Positions 57,655 to 64,000 of a stretch of 64,000 nt of DNA are shown here, one piece after another. This DNA comes from Dryocola boscaweniae. Lineage in GTDB: Bacteria; Pseudomonadota; Gammaproteobacteria; Enterobacterales; Enterobacteriaceae. Location of the stretch: the NCBI RefSeq assembly GCF_025215095.1, contig NZ_JALHAP010000071.1:1-64000 (forward strand), read 5' to 3'. Position 1 is the stretch's first letter. Every line of letters starts with the position of its first letter. Position numbers and translations under genes: made by a program. The notes beneath the pieces are model-generated. The model saw only the letters and a list, made by a program, of their open reading frames with translations. It was not told where the DNA came from and made no database searches.

Positions 57655-58547
57655 TCTTCCCTCCCAAACTGACGCGCCGCCGCAAGACATGCACCGCGAC
57701 AACCGGTCTGATCGGTGGCATGACTAAACACCATTTTCAGACCATCGCGTGTTACCGGCGGGCGCAGATGCTGGACTATCTGGCGGCGTAGCGATTCCAG
57801 CGGAAAATCATTCATCGCCAGCACGCCGCCACCGAGGATCAGATACTGCGGGTCGATAATGTTCATCTCGCTGGCGATAATTTTCGCCAGGCGGCTGACA
57901 AACTGTTGCAGCTCAGGACGATCGCCGTGCAGGGTAAATAGCTGCCCCAGATCGGTATGCGCGCAATGCTGCCGCGCCCACTGACTCAGCCAGTGGCCTG
58001 AGGTCAGAGTTTCAGCACAGCCGTGGTTACCACAGGGACATGGCAAATCGTTATCTACAAGTGGGATATGTCCAATCTCACCCGCGCCGCCATGTTCGCC
58101 ATGATAGAACTGGCCGTTTAGCCACAGGCTGTTACCCATCCCGGTGCCCAGATACAAACCCACAGCGTTATCCGGCAGGGTATCAAGCTGCATTAAGTCC
58201 CATAGCATCAGATGGTTAACATCTTTATCCATCGCCACAGGGACGCCGGTGATTTCACTGAGATGCGCGGCCACCGGCATGTCATCCAGCGCCTGGATAA
58301 ACGGTAGCGAAACCACGTGTCGGCGATCGCGGCTGAGAATACCCGGCAGGCCGAGCATTACACCGTCAATCTGCTGTTCTGCCTGCATTTCGTTAATCAG
58401 TCCGGCCAGCGCACGGAGCGCGTCGCCGGATTGCGCCCAGCTAGCGGTCGGCAATTTGCGAAATCCCGCCCACTGATTCTCCCCGCTCAGGGTTAGCAGC
58501 CGCGTGCTGGTACCACCAATATCTATACCCAGCCAGGTTCGACTCAT
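57651..58547 (-). CDS. ROK-family sugar kinase, allose kinase-like
   Basis: 298 residues. ATP motif WLGIDIGGTSTRL, active-site region DKDVNHLMLWD, YLGTGMGNSLWLNG, and the zinc/ROK signature GEIGHIPL...CPCGNHGCAETLTSG. The overall pattern is closest to AlsK (D-allose kinase). It probably phosphorylates allose or allulose at C6 for the epimerase encoded upstream. Overlaps both neighbours by four bases. Confidence 0.82.
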   Translation of the reverse strand: MSRTWLGIDIGGTSTRLLTLSGENQWAGFRKLPTASWAQSGDALRALAGLINEMQAEQQIDGVMLGLPGILSRDRRHVVSLPFIQALDDMPVAAHLSEITGVPVAMDKDVNHLMLWDLMQLDTLPDNAVGLYLGTGMGNSLWLNGQFYHGEHGGAGEIGHIPLVDNDLPCPCGNHGCAETLTSGHWLSQWARQHCAHTDLGQLFTLHGDRPELQQFVSRLAKIIASEMNIIDPQYLILGGGVLAMNDFPLESLRRQIVQHLRPPVTRDGLKMVFSHATDQTGCRGACLAAARQFGREE

Positions 58548-59236
58548 GCTGACTCCCGTAACTCATCTTTTGCCTGTCCGATGTTGCCCATCATCTGGTC
58601 CCAGGCGCTTTCGAGATTCTCATGCAGATTGAACAGCCCGGAGGTGCCCACAATCAGCACTTCCGCGCCTGCTTCCAGCAACGTGCGGTAGGTACGCTGG
58701 TTACAGGAACCATCGATTTCAATCAGATAGCTGTAGCCGTGGCGCGCTTTCAGGTCGCGTAACTCTTCAATTTTCTTCACCATCTCGCTGATAAACGGCT
58801 GACCTGCGTAGCCAGGATCCACGGTCATCACGGTTATCTTATCCAGCAGATGGATGTAGTGATGGATAAACGACACCGGTGTTGCCGGGTTCAGCACCAC
58901 GCCCACTTTTTTGCCGAGGGAGCGAATCTGGTTGATCACGCGAAAGGCATCACGGTTGATGGTTTCCGCATGCGGGCAGATATAATCCGCGCCTGCTTTG
59001 GCAATCGCCTCGATAAAGTCGGTCGGTTCTTCCACCATCAGATGCACGTCGAGCGCCACCTTAGTGTGCGGGCGGATCTGCTCAATAAAGAACGGCGACA
59101 GCGTGATGTTTTTGACGTAGTGGCCGTCCATGATGTCGATGTGCAGGAAATCGGCCCGGGTATCGAGAACCGCCAGTTGCTGTTTTATTTCCATCAGGTT
59201 CATGCACATCAGAGAAGGAGAAATTTGGGTACGCAT
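58544..59236 (-). CDS. D-allulose-6-phosphate 3-epimerase-like enzyme
   Basis: A 230-residue TIM-barrel enzyme of the ribulose-phosphate 3-epimerase family. ISPSLMCMNLMEIK, DFLHIDIMDGHYVKNITLSPFF, DVHLMVEEP, MTVDPGYAGQPFI and EIDGSCNQRTY match AlsE more than Rpe (SLMCM and HYVKN in place of the Rpe words). It would turn allulose 6-phosphate into fructose 6-phosphate. It overlaps the ROK gene by four bases and permease A by one. Confidence 0.85.
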   Translation of the reverse strand: MRTQISPSLMCMNLMEIKQQLAVLDTRADFLHIDIMDGHYVKNITLSPFFIEQIRPHTKVALDVHLMVEEPTDFIEAIAKAGADYICPHAETINRDAFRVINQIRSLGKKVGVVLNPATPVSFIHHYIHLLDKITVMTVDPGYAGQPFISEMVKKIEELRDLKARHGYSYLIEIDGSCNQRTYRTLLEAGAEVLIVGTSGLFNLHENLESAWDQMMGNIGQAKDELRESA

Positions 59237-60288
59237 CAGAGTTCCTTTTTTTTAGTCAGGCCGGTCTGGCGTGCAAGTAAAGTACTGCGACGCACCGCAC
59301 GGGAATGATTGAATTTGGTTTTAAAGAATTTCAGGCCCAGAACCACAATCAGTACCGCACCCCACATCGCCAGGCTGAAATGCTGGCTTATGTTTAACAG
59401 GTTGAAACCGGTGGAGAGGATCTGCAGCGCAATCAGCGACAGCACCACCCCGGTTACGCGGCCGAAGCCGCCGTTGGGATCGGTGCCGCCGAGGATGATC
59501 GCCAGCACGGTAATCAGCAGATACGAGTCGCCGTAGCCCATGCGCGCCGAGTTAAAGCGCGCCATCATTACCAGTCCGGCCAATACGCACAGCAGGCTGG
59601 AGATGACGTAAACCAGAATCAGCAGACGATGGGTGTTGACGCCGCTAAACCAGGTGGCGTTGATGTTGCTGCCGCCCATATAGATGCATTTACCGGCGCG
59701 GGTTTTGCCGAGGAACAGCGCCATCAGCCCCGCAGTCATTAAGAACAACCACAGCGGCAGCGGAACGTTGAGAAAAGTGTCCGCGCCCAGCGCGCGCACC
59801 ACGTCCGGCATGCCGCTCACGGCGGCGCCGCGCGTCAGCCAGATGCCAATACCGTTGACCGTCATCATGGTTGCAAGCGTCACCAGAATCGGGTGCGCCC
59901 CGACGCGGCTCACCATCAGCCCGGTAATCACCCCGATCAGCGTGGCGATTAACGCCGCGCCGGCCAGCGCCATCAGCAGCCACAGCAGTTGCAGCCCGGT
60001 GCCCGCGCCGGCTGGCATAAAATTCAGCAGCACCCAGGCGATAAACAACGCCGTCAGGTTGGCGGTGGCGATGATGCACAGGTTAAGGCCGCCGCTCAGG
60101 ATGGCGATAAACATCGCCAGCGTCAGCAGACCCAGCTCTGGCAACTGGAAGGCCATGCTCATAAACGTGGAGTTGGTCAGGAAGCGGCCAGGCAGCATAA
60201 TGCTGAATACCGCGACGCCGAGCGCAATCAACAGCAGCAGGCCGGGATGCGCTTTTTCACTGCTCAGAAAATTCAGATGTTTCATCAC
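59236..60288 (-). CDS. ABC sugar permease A
   Basis: A 350-residue membrane protein of the RbsC/BPD_transp_2 family, with eight to ten hydrophobic segments and the conserved ILGGTDPNGGFGRVTGVVLS coupling region. It would pair with permease B to form the channel for the ABC ATPase. Its start is 11 bases after the stop of permease B. Confidence 0.86.
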   Translation of the reverse strand: MMKHLNFLSSEKAHPGLLLLIALGVAVFSIMLPGRFLTNSTFMSMAFQLPELGLLTLAMFIAILSGGLNLCIIATANLTALFIAWVLLNFMPAGAGTGLQLLWLLMALAGAALIATLIGVITGLMVSRVGAHPILVTLATMMTVNGIGIWLTRGAAVSGMPDVVRALGADTFLNVPLPLWLFLMTAGLMALFLGKTRAGKCIYMGGSNINATWFSGVNTHRLLILVYVISSLLCVLAGLVMMARFNSARMGYGDSYLLITVLAIILGGTDPNGGFGRVTGVVLSLIALQILSTGFNLLNISQHFSLAMWGAVLIVVLGLKFFKTKFNHSRAVRRSTLLARQTGLTKKKEL

Positions 60289-60299
60289 ACTCTCCCCGA

Positions 60300-61289
60300 T
60301 CAGACGAAGCTGACGTCGGTTTCTCTGCGCTTTTTGTAATGGGTGACGGTAATGGCGACCATAATCACCACGCCAATCACAATGTTCATGAAGTAACTGG
60401 AAACGCCGACCAGATTGAGGCCGTTCTTCAGGATGGCGATCAGGAATACCCCCATCAGCGTCCCGGTGACGGTGCCTTTGCCGCCCATCAGACTAGCCCC
60501 GCCGAGTACGGTAGCGGCCAGCACGTCCAGCTCACCGCCTACCAACGCATTCGGCACCACTTCGCCCACGCGGTAGACCTGCACCAGACCGCCGACTGCC
60601 GCCAGCGCCCCCAGCCAGCCGTAGGCAAGGATATGGATGAGCCCGACGCGGATGCCGATGCGACGCGCCGATTCCTGATCGCCGCCGGTAGCATAGAGCT
60701 GGCGGCCCAAATGGGTTTTGTTCAGCAGCAGCCAGGTGATGGCGGCAATCACCAGCATGATGGTGAGCGGCAAACCAATCTGGTAAGTCTGCCCGTGCAC
60801 GTTAAATGGCAGGATGTTATGCAGCGTTACCCACCACTCCGGCAGGTTGTAGAGGCTACGCCCTTCGGTAATCCACATCAGCATGCCGAACAGGAGCGCC
60901 TGCATGCTGATGGTGATAATGATCGAGACAATGCGCAGCCAGTAGATCAACACCGCATTGATCACGCCAAATAGCGTGCCGCAGGCGATGGCCAGCAGAA
61001 TGCTGAGCGGCGCGTTATCAAAACCAAAATGCACAAACAGCGAAGCGATAGCGTACTGCACCACCGACGCTACGGCCGCGAAGGAAATATCGATACCGCC
61101 AGTCACCAGCACCACAAACAGCCCAAGGGCAAAGATGCCGGTAACCGCATAGGTTTCCGTCAGATCGAGCAGGTTCTGCAACGTCAGGAACTGATCGCTT
61201 GTGAACGAGAACGCCACGAAGAAGAACACCAGTACCCAGGCCAGCCAGCCCTGACTCGACTGGGGCTTAAAGAACGATAAATCAGGCAT
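60300..61289 (-). CDS. ABC sugar permease B
   Basis: 329 residues, same family as permease A, with GIFALGLFVVLVTGGIDIS and VLGGASLMGGKGTVTGTLMG, the RbsC hallmark words. The two permeases are only distantly similar, so the channel is a heterodimer. The start overlaps the ATPase stop by eight bases. Confidence 0.86.
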   Translation of the reverse strand: MPDLSFFKPQSSQGWLAWVLVFFFVAFSFTSDQFLTLQNLLDLTETYAVTGIFALGLFVVLVTGGIDISFAAVASVVQYAIASLFVHFGFDNAPLSILLAIACGTLFGVINAVLIYWLRIVSIIITISMQALLFGMLMWITEGRSLYNLPEWWVTLHNILPFNVHGQTYQIGLPLTIMLVIAAITWLLLNKTHLGRQLYATGGDQESARRIGIRVGLIHILAYGWLGALAAVGGLVQVYRVGEVVPNALVGGELDVLAATVLGGASLMGGKGTVTGTLMGVFLIAILKNGLNLVGVSSYFMNIVIGVVIMVAITVTHYKKRRETDVSFV

Positions 61290-62790
61290 TGATCACCTCC
61301 GCCAGTTGCTGCTGCGCTACTTGTTGAGGCTGGTATTCAGCATGTACGGTGCCGTCACGGAAATGCAAAATCCGATCGCAGTTGTAATAAACCTCCGGCA
61401 CCTCATCGGAGATCAGGATGATCGCCAATCCCTCTTTCGCCAGTTGGTGGATCAGGCTGTAGATGCTGGCTTTAGCACCGACATCGACGCCCACGGTGGG
61501 TGAATCGAGGATCAGGATTTTGGGTTGGGTCAATACCCACTTCGCCAGCACGATTTTTTGCTGGTTGCCACCCGAAAGCGTGGAGATGGCGTGTTCCGGA
61601 TCGGCGACGCGCACGCCCAGTTGCTGTATCCAGTCATGAATCAGCTTGTTCTTGCGGTATTCATCGATGAGGTGGAAGCGGTTGCGCAACTGGTCAAGAA
61701 TCGACAGCACCATGTTGTCAGCCACGGACTGCTGCTGCACCAGGCCGAGCGTCAGGCGATCTTCAGAGACATAGCCCATGCCGGATTTGATCGCATCTTC
61801 ATGACTGCGAAAGCGCACCGGTTTGCTGTCGAGCCAGATTTTGCCGCTGTCTGGTTTGGTCATACCAAACAGCGACAGCGCCAGTTCGGTACGACCGGAG
61901 CCGAGCAGACCGCACAGCCCCAGCACTTCTCCCTCATACAGCGAAAAACTGACGTTGTGGTACTGATCTTTACGACTGAGATTTTCCACTTCCAGCAGCT
62001 TGCGGTGCGGATTAAGGGTTGGCGCTTTCAGGTGATAATCAAGTTTCAGCCCGGTCATCAGTTCAGTCAGACGATGACCGTCCATTTCGCTGGCAGGCCA
62101 GGTGCCCATTTTGCGACCATCGCGGATCACGGTGACGCGATCTGAAATCTCCAGCACTTCATCCAGACGGTGGCTGACGAAAACCACGCAGATATTCCTC
62201 TCTTTCAGGTAGCGCACGGTGCGCAGCAACTGATTCACCTCGGTACGGGTGAGCGACGCCGTCGGCTCATCCATAATGACCAGCCGGGCGTCAGCGACCA
62301 GCGCGCGGCAAATCGCCACCTGCTGGCGTTGTGCAATCGACAGTTCTGAAACTCTGGCATTGAGGTTCAGATCAAACTTGAGTTCATTGATAACCTTCTC
62401 AGCGCTGGCGATCAGCCTTTTCTTGCTGTACCAGCCGAGCAGATTGCCGAGGTTATGCTCAAAGGCGATGTTCTCGGCCACGCTGAGATTGGGAAACAAC
62501 GACAGATCCTGATAAATCACCTGCACGCCAAAATCGCGTGCCTGCTTCGGCGTCAGACGCGGGAAGTGTTCGCCGCTATCCCCGAGCGTTATTTTGCTAC
62601 CCGCATCCGGAGCATGTACCCCGGAGATCACTTTAATCAGCGTGCTCTTACCACAGCCATTAGTACCAGCAAGGCAATGCACTTCGCCTGTCATCAACGA
62701 CAGTGAGATATCACTTAATGCCCGGTTGCCACCGAAGGTTTTCGACAGGCTCTCGAGGGTAATCAGCGTCTGTGGTTCGATGAGTTGCAT
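61282..62790 (-). CDS. ABC sugar importer ATPase (two nucleotide-binding domains)
   Basis: 502 residues, the typical length of RbsA/AraG/XylG proteins. The first domain has Walker A GTNGCGKST (residues 42-50), signature LSIAQRQQVAICRAL and Walker B RLVIMDEPTASL; the second has a degenerate Walker A GLLGSGRTE, signature LSGGNQQKIVLAKW and ILILDSPTVGVDVG. ATG 62790 is one base past the stop of the binding protein. An earlier ATG at 62877 would overlap that gene and is rejected. Confidence 0.9.
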   Translation of the reverse strand: MQLIEPQTLITLESLSKTFGGNRALSDISLSLMTGEVHCLAGTNGCGKSTLIKVISGVHAPDAGSKITLGDSGEHFPRLTPKQARDFGVQVIYQDLSLFPNLSVAENIAFEHNLGNLLGWYSKKRLIASAEKVINELKFDLNLNARVSELSIAQRQQVAICRALVADARLVIMDEPTASLTRTEVNQLLRTVRYLKERNICVVFVSHRLDEVLEISDRVTVIRDGRKMGTWPASEMDGHRLTELMTGLKLDYHLKAPTLNPHRKLLEVENLSRKDQYHNVSFSLYEGEVLGLCGLLGSGRTELALSLFGMTKPDSGKIWLDSKPVRFRSHEDAIKSGMGYVSEDRLTLGLVQQQSVADNMVLSILDQLRNRFHLIDEYRKNKLIHDWIQQLGVRVADPEHAISTLSGGNQQKIVLAKWVLTQPKILILDSPTVGVDVGAKASIYSLIHQLAKEGLAIILISDEVPEVYYNCDRILHFRDGTVHAEYQPQQVAQQQLAEVINA

Positions 62791-62791
62791 A

Positions 62792-63775
62792 TTACAGCCC
62801 CAGTTTGACCAATTTAGGCAGGTTGGCTTTGTCCAGGCTTTCGGTATTGTTGCCAAGAATGGTGTGAGTCTGCTCATCGACCCTCACCTTACCCAGACCT
62901 TCAATGGTCGTGCCGTCGGTAATCGGTTGGTTTTTCTGCATCATGCCCGCCAGGCGCACGAAGACTTCACCCGCTGTCATCGGGTTCCAGATGTAGCCTC
63001 CTTTGATGGCGCCCCGATTCACAAGCATCTGGCCCTGACCCGGGCTGAAGGCGCCGATGACGCACACCTGGTCGATTTTGTTGCGCGCCATAACCGCGCG
63101 GCCGGCGCCGACTGGGCCCTGGGAACCGAAGGCGATAATGCCTTTCAAATCCGGGTATTTGGACATCACTTCATTAGTGGTGCGGATGGAGTCATCCAGA
63201 GATTCGCCGACGCCAAACTTGTCGCCGACCATCTGCATTTTCGGGTAGTGTGCTTTCTGATACGCGACGGCGGAGTCCACCCAGGCATTATGCAACGGCA
63301 CCGTCAGACCGCCCATATAGGCGACATATTTGCCTTCGCCGTGCATACATTCAGCCAGCGCTTTCATGTGATTCTCGCCGTGGGTTTTGGCATCCACCAG
63401 TTCGAAATCCCAGTTGGCGTATTTCTGGTCAGGAGACTCATGCACCAGCACGCGGATGCCGGCGTCGCGCGCGCGCTTCAGCACAGGTTCCAGCACTTTC
63501 GGATCATTAGGCACGACGCCGATGATGTCGACTTTCTGTGCAATCAGGTCTTCAATTGCCCTGACCTGTAGCGCCGGGTCAGCTGAAGTAGGGCCGACCA
63601 TCCAGGCATCGACTCCTTCTTTCGCGGCTTCGCTTTTTATGCCCGCTTCCATCGCGTTAAACCAGGGAATGCCGCCCACTTTAACCACGATGCCCATACG
63701 TAATTTGTCAGCGGCATGAGCGGCGGCGGCGGAAAATAATATCAGCAGAGAACAGGCGATAATTGTCTTTTTCAT
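62792..63775 (-). CDS. Periplasmic sugar-binding protein of an ABC importer (copy 2)
   Basis: 327 residues with signal peptide MKKTIIACSLLILFSAAAAHAA. RbsB/LsrB-like core: LRMGIVVKVGGIPWFNAMEAGIKSEA, DIIGVVPNDPKVLEPVL, and IIAFGSQGPVGAGRAV. Closely related to copy 1 throughout. It is the first transport gene, four bases after the regulator stop, and directly before the ATPase. Confidence 0.86.
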   Translation of the reverse strand: MKKTIIACSLLILFSAAAAHAADKLRMGIVVKVGGIPWFNAMEAGIKSEAAKEGVDAWMVGPTSADPALQVRAIEDLIAQKVDIIGVVPNDPKVLEPVLKRARDAGIRVLVHESPDQKYANWDFELVDAKTHGENHMKALAECMHGEGKYVAYMGGLTVPLHNAWVDSAVAYQKAHYPKMQMVGDKFGVGESLDDSIRTTNEVMSKYPDLKGIIAFGSQGPVGAGRAVMARNKIDQVCVIGAFSPGQGQMLVNRGAIKGGYIWNPMTAGEVFVRLAGMMQKNQPITDGTTIEGLGKVRVDEQTHTILGNNTESLDKANLPKLVKLGL

Positions 63776-63779
63776 ATAA

Positions 63780-64000
63780 TTAAATATCCTGAGAGTTCAT
63801 TAATTGCATAACATTATGGCGTTGCGAACAGTCAATAATATTGACGCCATTCCAGGCTAACTCTTGTTGCAATTCTTTATCCTTCAGACTATCAGTAATT
63901 AAAAAATCAACTTCCCGGTAATGACAAATTCGTGCAAAAGAGGGGCGAAGAAACTTCACTGAATCAATAAGAAGATATTTTCTTTCTGACGCCATCAACA
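63780..64000 (-). CDS. DeoR-family regulator, C-terminal end (partial)
   Basis: The last 73 codons of a regulator that runs off the window. RKYLLIDSVKFLRPSFARICHYREVDFLITDSLKDKELQQELAWNGVNIIDC has the pattern of the DeoR/GlpR C-terminal sugar-phosphate sensor (LLADSSKF...DTLITD). It is the first visible gene of the operon; its DNA-binding part is outside. Confidence 0.75.
   Translation of the reverse strand, partial: LMASERKYLLIDSVKFLRPSFARICHYREVDFLITDSLKDKELQQELAWNGVNIIDCSQRHNVMQLMNSQDI

Noticed and set aside
49133..64000. A second copy of the tRNA-Thr 3' end marking the far edge of an island
   Set aside because: I looked for the TATCGGCACCA end with flanking T-arm sequence and did not find one in the window; the far edge, if any, lies beyond 64000.
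1..64000. CRISPR arrays, retrons, or known anti-phage defence genes
   Set aside because: No regularly spaced repeats and no Cas, reverse transcriptase or toxin-antitoxin type proteins were seen in any frame; the toxin-antitoxin genes that flank dinB in E. coli are absent here.

Overview
The window reads as one continuous stretch of an Enterobacteriaceae chromosome. The backbone follows the Escherichia coli K-12 order from the end of an rRNA operon to thrW: 23S-5S-tRNA-Asp, dkgB, yafC, yafD, yafE, mltD, gloB, yafS, rnhA, dnaQ, tRNA-Asp, then yafV, fadE, gmhA, yafJ, yafK, dinB, pepD, gpt, frsA, crl, phoE, proB, proA, tRNA-Thr. The extra blocks (purine-ring hpx genes, a Na+-NQR operon, deoxyribose genes) resemble the Klebsiella/Raoultella/Kosakonia/Kluyvera side of the family. 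The genus cannot be fixed by eye.

Layout. 1-9970: rRNA end and housekeeping genes bounded by two identical tRNA-Asp genes, with an added MFS exporter between yafC and yafD. 10031-22910: a ureide/purine catabolism island. It holds NCS1 and NCS2 permeases, allantoin racemase (hpxA), allantoinase (hpxB), the hpxWXYZ operon with its RpiR regulator hpxU, and hpxJ, a fused hpxK-uraD, and hpxT. Together these run from 5-hydroxyisourate through allantoin and ureidoglycine to oxalurate, and from oxamate to oxalate. Three sigma-54 type promoters, NtrC-like sites and a recurring palindrome point to nitrogen control. 22941-28654: yafV, fadE with a FadR operator, gmhA, yafJ, yafK. 28655-35205: nqrABCDEF plus nqrM behind a long leader. 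35207-44385: dinB with a LexA box, a two-unit BIME, pepD, gpt, frsA, crl, phoE with two opposed pho boxes, proBA. 44469-48872: deoQKPX deoxyribose genes.

The tRNA-Thr at 49057 marks the start of an accessory region. Right behind it lie two truncated integrase genes of different families, fused tail to tail. Next comes a possible small TetR regulon: two Tat-exported hydrolases (ceramidase-like and PHB-esterase-like) and an O-methyltransferase. The same inverted repeat (GGTACC, six bases, GTACC) lies before the tetR/methyltransferase pair and before the esterase. After a decayed IS256-type transposase comes a long minus-strand operon that runs off the window end: DeoR-type regulator, sugar-binding protein, ABC ATPase, two permeases, allulose-6-phosphate epimerase-like, ROK kinase, ribokinase-like, a second binding protein, and a nucleoside hydrolase. 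This operon is the best candidate for an undescribed pathway: uptake and splitting of a nucleoside-like or glycosidic rare sugar.
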